A program made the position numbers and the translations under genes. 64,000 bases of DNA, from the IMG/VR virus record IMGVR_UViG_3300046648_000377, positions 1-64,000 of that record; one strand, given 5' to 3'. The notes beneath the pieces were generated by a model that was given only the letters and a program-made list of their open reading frames with translations, was not told the origin of the DNA and ran no database searches. This document shows, in pieces, positions 45,006 to 52,263 of this stretch. Origin of the DNA: a virus. Within the stretch, counting starts at the first letter, position 1. Each line of letters starts with the position of its first letter.

Positions 45006-45378
45006 GTTGTAACCCCGCGATGGCGTGATCAGTCGTGCCGCACGTCTGGCTTGTGCCCGCACGCACGGCGTAAGTGGTGATGAGCGCCAGCAGGGCGCCG
45101 GCGATGAAACAGAAGACGATTGAGAGAGGCTGCTGGTGCATGGCCTCCCCAGGCGCGGAACCCTCGGCGCCAGCCATCTGCTCAACGAAGTGGTACTCGC
45201 TGATCAGCGGCGTATCGCAGCCTTCGCCCTGGGCTCGTAGCGCGACGAGGTAAGCGTCCATCCAAGCGCGTCGTCGAGGACGCGAGCGCGCCTTGCGCAG
45301 ACGAAACGCAATGGCCGTGTACCTCAACGGCCTGGGCCCTCGTCGAACCTGAGCATTGCTGAGCGACGCGTCGCGCAT
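44995..45378 (-). CDS. Small basic protein with one membrane segment
   Basis: The 127-residue protein has a very basic N-terminal 40 residues, a neutral middle and one membrane segment (~85-107, LSIVFCFIAGALLALITTYAV). ATG 45378 is preceded by AGGGGG. It is the first clear gene of the replication operon after the cro-like gene. Role unknown. Confidence 0.5.
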   Translation of the reverse strand: MRDASLSNAQVRRGPRPLRYTAIAFRLRKARSRPRRRAWMDAYLVALRAQGEGCDTPLISEYHFVEQMAGAEGSAPGEAMHQQPLSIVFCFIAGALLALITTYAVRAGTSQTCGTTDHAIAGLQHAN

Positions 45379-45456
45379 GTGTGTAACCCCCTGCGGTATA
45401 TCGGTTTAGGCGCTGTGGCAGACTTGGTGCTCGTCTCTGAAGCGAAGGAATGCCCC

Positions 45457-45810
45457 ATGCCTGTCGCGTGCGCGCTCGGCCTCGCCGCTTGCCTGACCTT
45501 TGTGGACAGCCGGATTCCTGCGGACGACGCCCTTGCGATCAGGGATACCTGCGACCAGGTCGCGTCGCTGCCGGCGGCCTCGTTCGTTCAGCACCAGCCC
45601 AGAAGCGGCGCGCCGGCCGATATCGAGCAGGCCGCGCGCGCCAGCTGGGGCGAAGCGATGGGAGAGACGCTTCAAAGCAAAGGCCTGAAGTTGGCGTGGC
45701 CACCAGGGCCTGCCCAGCGCCAGGCGGCGTGGAACATCACGTGCCGCCAATTCGAGCAGGCGTTCAATGACCGATCCCGCTGGACGCACCTCGAGCACTG
45801 GCCCAAATAG
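45457..45810 (+). CDS. Candidate plus-strand gene inside the leftward early operon
   Basis: The 117-residue reading frame from ATG 45457 (GAAGGAA upstream) has coding-like codon use with high GC in third positions. The start (MPVACALGLAACLTFVDSRI) is weakly hydrophobic; the C-terminal half (AQRQAAWNITCRQFEQAFND) is soluble. It is antisense to the cro-replication transcript, so it might be expressed from its own promoter in the lysogen. The opposite-strand frame 45406-45858 is Arg-rich and looks like a shadow. Confidence 0.5.
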   Translation: MPVACALGLAACLTFVDSRIPADDALAIRDTCDQVASLPAASFVQHQPRSGAPADIEQAARASWGEAMGETLQSKGLKLAWPPGPAQRQAAWNITCRQFEQAFNDRSRWTHLEHWPK

Positions 45811-45860
45811 GCCGTTTGGCCATCGTGATCGAGGATTGCTGAGGATTCGGGCGCTCATGT

Positions 45861-46202
45861 CTACTGCGCCTCCGAGGGCTTGATTCCGTGCGGCAGGTAG
45901 CCGTCAGTGATCAGCTGCGCAGTTTCAGGGGCGACGCCAAAGGTCTTGGGGCGCAACCGATACCGAGTCACAAACCCTTCGACAGCCTCCTCCATGGGGA
46001 TCACCTGGTCGGCCGGAACGCTCTTCCGCTTCCGCCACATGCTCACCTGGTGAGGCGGCACCCCGAGAGCCAGAGCCATCTTCGAGACGCCACCGATATG
46101 TTGAATCGCCAGATCAAGAGCTTGAAGGACCAAGTCGGCAGCAGCGGCGTCAGCATCGGCGTCGGTGGGGCGAGGAGCCAGGTCAAGAGCAGTGAGGGTC
46201 AT
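45861..46202 (-). CDS. Cro-like (YdaS-type) HTH regulator, leaderless
   Basis: The 113-residue protein contains a Cro/YdaS-type HTH: ALDLAIQHIGGVSKMALALGVPPHQVSMWRKRKSVPADQV, where ALGVPPHQVSMW is the turn and recognition helix. It is transcribed away from the repressor gene and should repress lysogenic functions. ATG 46202 has no ribosome site; the predicted transcription start of its promoter falls at the ATG, so the message is probably leaderless. An operator overlaps the promoter spacer. Confidence 0.8.
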   Translation of the reverse strand: MTLTALDLAPRPTDADADAAAADLVLQALDLAIQHIGGVSKMALALGVPPHQVSMWRKRKSVPADQVIPMEEAVEGFVTRYRLRPKTFGVAPETAQLITDGYLPHGIKPSEAQ

Positions 46203-46208
46203 GCGCGC

Positions 46209-46237
46209 ATTGTCACGCAACGTGACATTCTAAGCAA
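46209..46237 (-). promoter_or_regulatory. Promoter of cro-like gene with embedded operator
   Basis: On the minus strand TTGCTT (46237-46232), 17 bp, GACAAT (46214-46209). The spacer and part of the -10 hold TGTCACG-CAA-CGTGACA (46211-46227), a perfect 7-bp inverted repeat with a 3-bp spacer. The operator begins 4 bp from the -35, as in the early rightward promoter. Confidence 0.7.
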
Positions 46238-46250
46238 CACACTGGGAAAC

Positions 46251-46946
46251 ATGGGTGATGGCGGCTTCACCGCAAAGCGCGAACCATCCCGCCCCATGGA
46301 TCCTCATCTGCTCGGCGCACGAATCGCCAACGCCCGAAAGAGCCTCAACCTGACTCAGGAGAGGCTCGCGGCCCACCTCGGCTACTCGTCGACCAGTCGC
46401 CTGGGCAACTACGAAAGCGGGAACCGCATCCCTTCGCTTGCGGATCTCACCGAAATCGCCAAGGCACTTGGGTACACGCTCGACGTGCTTGTCGAAGGCG
46501 ACGAGATCCTGGGCGAAGAGCGCGCACCGACCATTCGCGGCGACATCCCTGGCCACGTGCAGATCGACCGATTGGCCGGGTTCGACAAGCACACTGGGCC
46601 AAACGAGCTCTACCTACCTGAATTCCTCGTTCGCCAGCGTGTGCCTCATGCGAACCTGAAGAACGTCCGCTGGATCCGAAATCCGACCACCGTGATGCGA
46701 CCACGTATCCAACCGGGCGCCTTGGTGCTCGTAGACGTGAGTCACAGCGACCTGGACCAGGTCATGGATGGCGAGACATACGCTGTGCGCCTGTACGGTC
46801 GTCCCGACATCCGGCGGATCCAGCTCATGCCGGGCGATGAGTCCATCCGCCTGGTGGGCGATCGCGAAACAGACAACCGTTTCGAGCTGGCGCGCGCTGA
46901 CTACTCGAAGCTCGAGATCGGCGGCCTAGTCATAGACTGCCTGTAA
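46251..46946 (+). CDS. CI-type repressor with inactivated S24 dyad
   Basis: The protein has an N-terminal HTH_3 domain (LGARIANARKSLNLTQERLAAHLGYSSTSRLGNYESGNRIPSL) and a C-terminal LexA/S24-like domain (RPRIQPGALVLVDVSHSDLDQVMDGETYAVRL...). It would hold the lysogenic state by binding the 17-bp operators. The S24 Ser (usually in DSM) is Val here (TTVMRPRIQPG), and the Lys (usually VKR) is Arg (DIRRI); no Ala-Gly cleavage site is evident. RecA-stimulated self-cleavage therefore seems lost. ATG 46251 has a weak GGGA; ATG 46296 is the alternative and starts directly at the HTH. Confidence 0.85.
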   Translation: MGDGGFTAKREPSRPMDPHLLGARIANARKSLNLTQERLAAHLGYSSTSRLGNYESGNRIPSLADLTEIAKALGYTLDVLVEGDEILGEERAPTIRGDIPGHVQIDRLAGFDKHTGPNELYLPEFLVRQRVPHANLKNVRWIRNPTTVMRPRIQPGALVLVDVSHSDLDQVMDGETYAVRLYGRPDIRRIQLMPGDESIRLVGDRETDNRFELARADYSKLEIGGLVIDCL

Positions 46947-47012
46947 TCCATAGACTGGCGTTCATCCCAGTGGTAGCGTTCTCGGCCGGGGAGTCACCTT
47001 GCAGAACATTCA

Positions 47013-48656
47013 ATGATTGACCGTGCAGTGGATGCTTGGGGCGCGCGCAGCGCATTGGCAAGGAAGGCCGCACGGGCTTTGAGTCACGTTGCCATTGCGG
47101 CGACCTATGCGCTTGCTTATCTGGCGCTTCGCGAGACGTCAAACGACCAGTGGTATCTGCCGGCTGGCCTTCGCTTCGTCATGTTACTCATCACCCCGAC
47201 GCGATACTGGCCCGCGTTGTACGCCGGCGACATCGTTGCGCTGGGCCTATTCCGCATTCCCATGATTCCGCGCGACGGTATCGCTTGGGTGACGGCCTCG
47301 GTCTTCCCGGTGTGGCCCGCCGTAGCCGCGGTCGTGTACCAGCTTCGGAAGAAGTCGGCGCTCCCGCACATTCGCACGGCCATGGACGCCGGCTGGTTCG
47401 TCATCGCCGCACTGATTGCTGCAGAGCTGCCAAGCTTTCTCAACAAGGCATGCTCTGCCCTTCTGAGGCACAGCGCCGGCGCGATGAAGTTCTCGGACCT
47501 CTTCGTCTACACGATGGGCCACCTGCAGGGGATCCTGCTCTTCTCGTTCGTCGCTATCTGCATTTTCGGCAAATGCGTGGATCCACGGCGCGAGCGCATG
47601 CTCCGGATCGATGCCGGGGTCACTATCGTGCTTTCGCTCATCCTCGCTGCAGCCATCTCCGCCGCCACCGCCACTAGCGCCGATACGAACCTCATCCAGG
47701 GCATGCGCATGCTGTTGCTGGTTCCGGCCGTCGCGATGTCGGTCCGCTTTGGCTACCGGGGCGCGTGTGTCGGTGCTGTGGCATCCAACGTGGCGCTCTT
47801 CTTGACCATCCCTCACCAAGACGCCGGTCTCAGCGACCCGGGCGCGCTGGTGATGCAAGAGGCCTTCGCCCTGATCGCCTGCTCCATGTTCGTGCTCGGC
47901 GCCCGGATCTACGAGCGAATGCATGAGGCAACAGGGGCGAGCAACGCCGAGCGCGCGGCACGCCACCTGGCCAAGGCCAGCTTCGACTCGAGCGAATCGC
48001 TCATGCGCGAACGCGCCATTCGGGCCGAGGAGCTCCAGACGAGCAGCCGCACGGCCATGCAGTCGACGATTAAGTGGCTCAGGGCACAGGGCCATTCCGA
48101 GGTCGCCATGGGCTTGGTGGGTATCGCCCACAGCCAAGCCGCGGCCTTTCAACAGATCATCGTCGACGCCCTTTACCCACTCACGCTCGAGCGCGACGGC
48201 CTTTACGCGGCGCTGAACTCGGAGGCGTTTCACCTACAGTTCGACATGGCATCCGTGGAGTGCAATCTCGACCTCCTGGGCTCGGCCCAGGATCTCCCGA
48301 TCGCGACCCAGCGCGCTGTATACCGCGTGATCGGCGAGTCGGTGGACTATCTGCTCGCCTCGATTCCCACAAGCATGCAGATCCGCGTACGCTGCACGAC
48401 CCGCAATGGGCGTGGCCACGTAAGCATCGCTCTCTACGCTCGCGATCCAGCAGTGACCACGAGGTCGTCGGTAGACACTGCTCGCCTGGCCGGCCTTCGC
48501 ACGCGCGCCATGGCCTACGAGGGATCGTTTCACAATAAGCCGCACCGTATCCGGGTCATCCTCCTGGACGAGGCGATGGAACGGCACGGGATACCAACGC
48601 TGCGAGGGCACGTCACCCGAAGAGCTCAACGCGCTCAAAAAGAAAAGGCCCCGTGA
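47013..48656 (+). CDS. MASE1-like membrane sensor with degenerate kinase-type domain
   Basis: The N-terminal ~300 of 547 residues hold about eight membrane segments with MASE1 features (NDQWYLPAGLRFVMLLITPTRYWPALYAGD near residue 45-75). A helical linker (~300-370) leads to a C-terminal domain resembling a histidine-kinase ATPase region (TQRAVYRVIGESVDYLLASIP, then GLRTRAMAYEGSF). The N-box Asn and the glycine boxes are not recognisable, so kinase activity is doubtful. It lies 66 bp after cI in the same direction and ends in a terminator, so it is probably expressed in the lysogen. Role unknown; sensor for the lysogeny switch or superinfection exclusion are options. Confidence 0.8.
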   Translation: MIDRAVDAWGARSALARKAARALSHVAIAATYALAYLALRETSNDQWYLPAGLRFVMLLITPTRYWPALYAGDIVALGLFRIPMIPRDGIAWVTASVFPVWPAVAAVVYQLRKKSALPHIRTAMDAGWFVIAALIAAELPSFLNKACSALLRHSAGAMKFSDLFVYTMGHLQGILLFSFVAICIFGKCVDPRRERMLRIDAGVTIVLSLILAAAISAATATSADTNLIQGMRMLLLVPAVAMSVRFGYRGACVGAVASNVALFLTIPHQDAGLSDPGALVMQEAFALIACSMFVLGARIYERMHEATGASNAERAARHLAKASFDSSESLMRERAIRAEELQTSSRTAMQSTIKWLRAQGHSEVAMGLVGIAHSQAAAFQQIIVDALYPLTLERDGLYAALNSEAFHLQFDMASVECNLDLLGSAQDLPIATQRAVYRVIGESVDYLLASIPTSMQIRVRCTTRNGRGHVSIALYARDPAVTTRSSVDTARLAGLRTRAMAYEGSFHNKPHRIRVILLDEAMERHGIPTLRGHVTRRAQRAQKEKAP

Positions 48657-48666
48657 GGGGCCTTTT
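48643..48666. terminator. Bidirectional terminator between MASE1 gene and exported-protein gene
   Basis: AAAAGGCCCC-GTGA-GGGGCCTTTT is a perfect 10-bp hairpin flanked by A and T runs, able to stop transcription from both sides. It overlaps the last codons of the plus-strand MASE1 gene and follows the end of the minus-strand gene at 48687. Confidence 0.9.
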
Positions 48667-48686
48667 CGTTTCTAGAGCTCGAAGCC

Positions 48687-49130
48687 TTACTTGACGAAGA
48701 CCTGCCAAGTGACAGTGCCGTCGGCATTGGTGACAACACCCACCACCGAGTAGTCGTCCTGATACACCACCACCGCAACTGGCGGCGCAACGGCCACTTG
48801 CTGCACCAGATCGCTGCCGATCGGCAGCGCCAGCACTCGGTCGCCCACAACGGTGTACGCAGCGCGCGGAACGCCGGTGGCGTCGGTCAGCTCGACATAG
48901 CGCACCGTATCCCGGGTGAAGACGTACACGCGCCAGTCCGGCGCCGCCGAAAGGTTCTGTGCTTCCGGGGCTGCCTTGCCCAGGTCCGTTTGCGTCGGCA
49001 CCGCCATCGCATGCGGCTTGCCGTTGTCCCCCGAGGCGCAGCACGGCAATTCCGCGTGGGCACTCAATGACACACCTAAACCGGTAAGTAACAGCGCAAA
49101 TCCGATCCGTGAGAGCTGGGCGCGTCGCAT
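48687..49130 (-). CDS. Exported hypothetical protein, probable lysogenic-conversion gene
   Basis: The 147-residue protein has a signal peptide (IGFALLLTGLGVSLSAHA, cleavage after AHA), then a Cys pair (LPCCASG), a loop, and a beta-rich domain ending in VGVVTNADGTVTWQVFVK. GGAGG precedes ATG 49130. It is transcribed away from the early operon, and an operator (49180-49196) lies in its promoter region. It may be expressed in lysogens or under repressor control. No family recognised. Confidence 0.65.
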   Translation of the reverse strand: MRRAQLSRIGFALLLTGLGVSLSAHAELPCCASGDNGKPHAMAVPTQTDLGKAAPEAQNLSAAPDWRVYVFTRDTVRYVELTDATGVPRAAYTVVGDRVLALPIGSDLVQQVAVAPPVAVVVYQDDYSVVGVVTNADGTVTWQVFVK

Positions 49131-49179
49131 CTTGGAGAGCCTCCGATGGGTGAAGTTTCATGAATGCTTGATAAACGAT

Positions 49180-49196
49180 AGTCACGCAGCGTGACT
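49180..49196. promoter_or_regulatory. 17-bp operator upstream of exported-protein gene
   Basis: AGTCACG-CAG-CGTGACT is a perfect 7-bp inverted repeat with a 3-bp spacer, matching the operator at 46211-46227. On the minus strand GACTAT (49183-49178) follows in the -10 position seen at the other two operators; the matching -35 (CAAGTC) is poor. Confidence 0.65.
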
Positions 49197-49203
49197 GGCT
49201 GAC

Positions 49204-49244
49204 TTGCCCTAAATGTCACGTTCCGTGACTATGTCGGTGTCACG
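49204..49244 (+). promoter_or_regulatory. Early rightward promoter with embedded operator
   Basis: TTGCCC (49204-49209), 17 bp, GACTAT (49227-49232). TGTCACG-TTC-CGTGACT (49214-49230) lies in the spacer, starting 4 bp after the -35, the same geometry as at the cro promoter. A further half-site TGTCACG is at 49238-49244. This should drive the early operon and be repressed by CI or Cro. Confidence 0.65.
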
Positions 49245-49310
49245 GGATGAAACAAGCGTGTGGTTATACCACCGCCGTCCCAGTCTGCCACGCTCATTGG
49301 GGGTTCGCTC

Positions 49311-49583
49311 ATGCACGCTCAGCCCACGCGGTTCCCGCGGCCGGTCGACCGGTACCGCGACGTCCAGTCCGGGAATGCCCTGGTCACTCTGGACTCCGAA
49401 AGCAACGTCGTTCGGCTCCGCTTCCCCGTTTCCGACGTCGGTCCGCCCGACGACCCAGCCGCCCCGGGCGCGGACGGCACACCTCAATCCATCAGCGCCA
49501 CCCAGTTCGGCGTCTTGATGGCACTCCTCATCGTCGCGACCGCCTTCGTGTGGATCGGCCTGCTCCTGGACGGTCCACGGTGA
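49311..49583 (+). CDS. Small C-terminally membrane-anchored protein, first early gene
   Basis: The 90-residue protein has a soluble, Asp/Pro-rich N-terminal part and one C-terminal membrane segment (FGVLMALLIVATAFVWIGLLL). ATG 49311 follows GGGGG. As the first gene behind the early promoter, it is expressed at once after infection and could act in superinfection exclusion or host takeover; this is conjecture. Confidence 0.6.
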   Translation: MHAQPTRFPRPVDRYRDVQSGNALVTLDSESNVVRLRFPVSDVGPPDDPAAPGADGTPQSISATQFGVLMALLIVATAFVWIGLLLDGPR

Positions 49584-49927
49584 GCGCCCGGACCTACACG
49601 GTCGGCAAGGCGCGCGTCCTCGAGCTGCCAGGCGTTCTCGATCTCGTGATCAACCTCAAGTCCTACCCGGCGAGCCTTCCAGAGATCTCCGTTGGGCTGT
49701 TCGAGCCGATCACCGCGGGGCAGGCGTTCCGCCCCGCCCTTGCCTGGTCCTGGGGCTCGCGCTGCGTGCTGCAGGACGACGCCCAAGGAAACGAGGCGCA
49801 TGCCGCACTGTGGATCGCTGACACCCAGTTCCGCGTAGCGACGACCGACGTTCCTCTCCTCATCAACTTCCTTGGCGATGCCCTTCGGGATGGTCGCCAC
49901 GACACCTCAGCGAGGGCCAGCGCATGA
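49580..49927 (+). CDS. Hypothetical early protein (115 aa)
   Basis: Starts at GTG 49580, which overlaps the previous stop (GTGA). The soluble protein has strands around RVLELPGVLDLVINLKSYPASLP and ends in LLINFLGDALRDGR. It overlaps the next gene by ATGA. No family recognised; small early phage gene of the host-takeover type. Confidence 0.55.
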   Translation: MSARTYTVGKARVLELPGVLDLVINLKSYPASLPEISVGLFEPITAGQAFRPALAWSWGSRCVLQDDAQGNEAHAALWIADTQFRVATTDVPLLINFLGDALRDGRHDTSARASA

Positions 49928-50109
49928 ACGTCCTGGATGAACCGGCAGATATCTGCGAAGTGGTCGCACAAGATTGCAGCTATGGCTTTCGCGCGTTCTG
50001 CGTGATGAGCGATGGCACGACCGCATTTCATACCGCCGGTCTTCACGCTACGGCAGCGCAGGCGGTCGCCGAAACCGCGGCACGTGCTCGCGCCGGCGGT
50101 GTCGCATGA
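49924..50109 (+). CDS. Small hypothetical early protein (61 aa)
   Basis: Starts at ATG 49924 in an ATGA overlap. The sequence VVAQDCSYGFRAFCVMSDGTTAFHTAGLHATAAQAVAETAARAR looks like one beta hairpin packed on a helix. No recognised family. Confidence 0.5.
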   Translation: MNVLDEPADICEVVAQDCSYGFRAFCVMSDGTTAFHTAGLHATAAQAVAETAARARAGGVA

Positions 50110-50318
50110 TCACACCGACGGTCGAGCGCACAACGGAAGCCATCGTGTTTCATGCGGTGGAGTGCGAGAAGTGCCTGCGACTCGCCAAGTTTGCGGAGGA
50201 GCACAACGAGGCATATTCCGCCGGCGTGCCCAAAGGGCTGCGCCAGCTCGCGGAAATGTCCAGCGCGGAGGCCTTCTCCTGGGCGCGCCATCTACGTACC
50301 GCTGGAGGCGCAGCATGA
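50106..50318 (+). CDS. Small hypothetical early protein with CEKC motif (70 aa)
   Basis: Starts at ATG 50106 (ATGA overlap). It contains HAVECEKCLRLAKFAEEHN, with one CxxC pair, and two helices. It may bind metal as a dimer. No recognised family. Confidence 0.5.
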   Translation: MITPTVERTTEAIVFHAVECEKCLRLAKFAEEHNEAYSAGVPKGLRQLAEMSSAEAFSWARHLRTAGGAA

Positions 50319-50545
50319 GCCGCGTCCGCAAGTCGCCCGAACAGCTGCAGCGTGAATGCGACCGATTCAACCAGCGATGCGCGGTCGGTGCGCCGGTTGT
50401 TGTCACGCGTGACAACGGCGACCAGTTCCGGTCGACCACCACGACACATGCGCAGGTCCTGGGTAGCCACAGCGCAGTGATCTGGGTACAGGACGGCCGT
50501 AGCTGCCTTCTGCTCGACCGCGTCGAGCCGGCCATCAGCGCATGA
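50315..50545 (+). CDS. Small hypothetical early protein (76 aa)
   Basis: Starts at ATG 50315 with GGAGG ahead. A basic helical N-terminus (SPEQLQRECDRFNQR) precedes a small beta domain (PVVVTRDNGDQFRSTTTTHAQVLGSHSAVIWVQDG), like a small SH3-type barrel. Its gene contains TGTCACGCGTGACA (50401-50414), an operator-like palindrome without the 3-bp spacer. Confidence 0.5.
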   Translation: MSRVRKSPEQLQRECDRFNQRCAVGAPVVVTRDNGDQFRSTTTTHAQVLGSHSAVIWVQDGRSCLLLDRVEPAISA

Positions 50546-50940
50546 GCTGCCTCGCCATCACCGAGCTTTCCGTTTCCGAGCAGGCTGAGTTAACCCTTGC
50601 GGTAATCGCCAGGGCAGCCGAGGTGCTCGCCACTTTCGATCCGCGGGTCCCCGGGTTCTCCCCCCTGTCCACCGCAACTCGCCCCCGCGGGTCGAATCTT
50701 CCTCCGCAGGAGGCTTCACGCATGATCGAGCGCCAGCTTCAGAACCACCCGCCGTTGCGCGTGTGCAACTGCATCCGCCGGCCACACATGTACGAGGCCC
50801 GAGGGAACAACGCCGTGCGCTTCTACGTGGAATGCGCGCCGTGCGAGATCCGCACGCCGAGGGTCTCCACGGCCGACGCTGCAGCTGAAGCCTGGAACGC
50901 CCGCGACCTGGTCCCGCTCAACGTCCAGGCGGTGGCGTGA
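50542..50940 (+). CDS. Lar-like small zinc-binding protein (possible internal start)
   Basis: The C-terminal part (CNCIRRPHMYEARGNNAVRFYVECAPCEIRTPRVSTADAAAEAWN) resembles Lar-type restriction-alleviation proteins: two Cys clusters around a beta hairpin, then an AxxAWN helix. ATG 50542 is in an ATGA overlap, but ATG 50722 has a perfect AGGAGG 8 nt upstream and would give the Lar-like domain alone (72 residues). Both may be used. Lar-type proteins modulate type I restriction. Confidence 0.6.
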   Translation: MSCLAITELSVSEQAELTLAVIARAAEVLATFDPRVPGFSPLSTATRPRGSNLPPQEASRMIERQLQNHPPLRVCNCIRRPHMYEARGNNAVRFYVECAPCEIRTPRVSTADAAAEAWNARDLVPLNVQAVA

Positions 50941-51212
50941 TGCTCACGAGCGTAACCGTCACGAAGATCGTGGAAGTCGAGGTCGATATCGACACCGAGG
51001 TCGAAATCAACCTCGACAAGATCATCGGGGAAATGGACTCGTTCGACCTCGCACTGCATGGCCTTGCGCGTGGCGAAGATGCCGAAGTGATCGAAGCCAC
51101 GTGGCTGAACATCCGCAATGCCATGCGCCGCGGCGACCGCTACGCCGCCAGCCAGATGATCGCCGACATGACCTACAGCCAGGCCGGCGTGATCCTTCCT
51201 CCCCTGCATTGA
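50940..51212 (+). CDS. Acidic hypothetical early protein (90 aa)
   Basis: Starts at ATG 50940 (TGATG overlap). The N-terminal strand region is strikingly periodic (VTVTKIVEVEVDIDTEVEINLDKI), followed by helices (EVIEATWLNIRNAMRRGDRYAASQMI). No family recognised. Confidence 0.5.
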   Translation: MLTSVTVTKIVEVEVDIDTEVEINLDKIIGEMDSFDLALHGLARGEDAEVIEATWLNIRNAMRRGDRYAASQMIADMTYSQAGVILPPLH

Positions 51213-51224
51213 CCGGAGTAGCCA

Positions 51225-51605
51225 ATGCCCACTTCCGCCCTTACCCCCGCCAACGTCACCGCGACCATCAGCGAAGCCGCTGAGAAGCTGCGCGAAGCGG
51301 GCAATCAAGATCTCGCCGGCCGTCTCATCCTCGCCGGCGCCAGCGTCTCGATCGGAAACGACAGCGCCGTGGTGCAGGCGCTGGTAAGCGCTCTCGTGCA
51401 CGAGTGCCGCGCCGCCTCCGCGATCCTCCAGGCCACCTTGGCGGTCATGACGACGGAGCAGAAGAACGACCTCGCGAAACGCGTCGACGAGCGTGGATTC
51501 ATCGGCAAGGAGGGTGGCGCGACCAGGCACTGGGACCGCAACGAAGTCGTCGCCCGTGCCGAATGTTTCCTCTACGTCACCAACAAACCCGGCGTCCTTC
51601 ACTGA
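51225..51605 (+). CDS. Hypothetical helical early protein (126 aa)
   Basis: Starts at ATG 51225, 12 bp after the previous gene. It is mainly helical: ATISEAAEKLREAGNQDLAGRLI, ALVSALVHECRAASAILQATLAVM, TTEQKNDLAKRVDERGF, with a Gly/Arg-rich loop before the last helix. No recognised family. Confidence 0.55.
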   Translation: MPTSALTPANVTATISEAAEKLREAGNQDLAGRLILAGASVSIGNDSAVVQALVSALVHECRAASAILQATLAVMTTEQKNDLAKRVDERGFIGKEGGATRHWDRNEVVARAECFLYVTNKPGVLH

Positions 51606-51635
51606 CGCCACCTACCCGCACGCCCCGGAGATCCC

Positions 51636-51938
51636 ATGAATGCAGTAGCAGCTTCGACCCGCCTTCCAAGTCACTCACCCGCTCCTTTGGCCGCGGTACC
51701 CGCCGCAATCGAATCGCTCGGGGGCAGCCTGTCCTACCTCCAGGATCGTCTCGCCGTCCTGCGCACGCGACTCGAACCGGTGCTCGCACCGCCTGACGTC
51801 GCCGGTCAGACCGCGAGCAAGAGCGTGGGCGATTCGCGTTACCTCGTCGCGGTCGCCGATCAGGTAAGCGATCACGACGCCATCGTGCGCAGCCTCTCGG
51901 CGACTGTCGACGATCTCATCCAGCGCGCAGCGCTTTGA
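51636..51938 (+). CDS. Hypothetical helical early protein (100 aa)
   Basis: Starts at ATG 51636, with GGAG ahead. After a Pro-rich start it has two or three helices (ESLGGSLSYLQDRLAVLRTRLEPVL, DHDAIVRSLSATVDDLIQRAAL). It is the last gene before the structured gene-free region. No recognised family. Confidence 0.55.
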   Translation: MNAVAASTRLPSHSPAPLAAVPAAIESLGGSLSYLQDRLAVLRTRLEPVLAPPDVAGQTASKSVGDSRYLVAVADQVSDHDAIVRSLSATVDDLIQRAAL

Positions 51939-51945
51939 CCTCCCC

Positions 51946-52236
51946 GCCCCGTGGAGGAGCACGGGGCACAAGTGAGGTGGTTGCCTCTGGGCGGTTCCCG
52001 GGGGACGCAACAGCCACCTCACTTGTAACGAACTGGCTGAAAGGCCTCCGAGGTGGAGTGACGCGAGCCGCTGCCGACCGACCACAGAAACGGGAACAAG
52101 CGCGGCGTGGGGTGATGGACCACTGGCAAAGCATCTGACAGCTGGGAAAGACCAGCACTGAACAGAGGGCCCGGCGAGCCCAGCGATAGATCCCAGGAGT
52201 TGGGGCAACGGCAGATCAGAGAGCGTGTACCTGCCG
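51946..52236 (+). ncRNA. Candidate structured RNA element A
   Basis: A gene-free stretch with strong pairing. Hairpin 1: GCCCCGTG-gaggag-CACGGGGC (51946-51967). Directly adjoining hairpin 2: ACAAGTGAGGTGG (51968-51980) with CCACCTCACTTGT (52014-52026), extended to 16 bp by TTG/CAG, with an inner CTGGG/CCCGG hairpin. Further hairpins: GCTGG-gaaaga-CCAGC (52141-52156) and CGGCAG/CTGCCG (52209-52236). The first two have exact counterparts in element B with compensatory changes. Strand is taken from the surrounding operon. Ends are uncertain. A DNA-level role (cruciform, origin) remains possible. Confidence 0.6.
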
Positions 52237-52263
52237 GCACGATCGCAATCAATCGTCCTCGCC

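Noticed and set aside
45406-45858. Minus-strand 150-codon frame with GGAGG upstream
   Set aside because: Very Arg-rich and shadow-like. The opposite strand has better codon use and its own ribosome site, so I kept that one with moderate confidence.
50401-50414. TGTCACGCGTGACA as a fourth operator
   Set aside because: It lacks the 3-bp spacer of the other three sites and lies inside a coding region, so it is probably chance.
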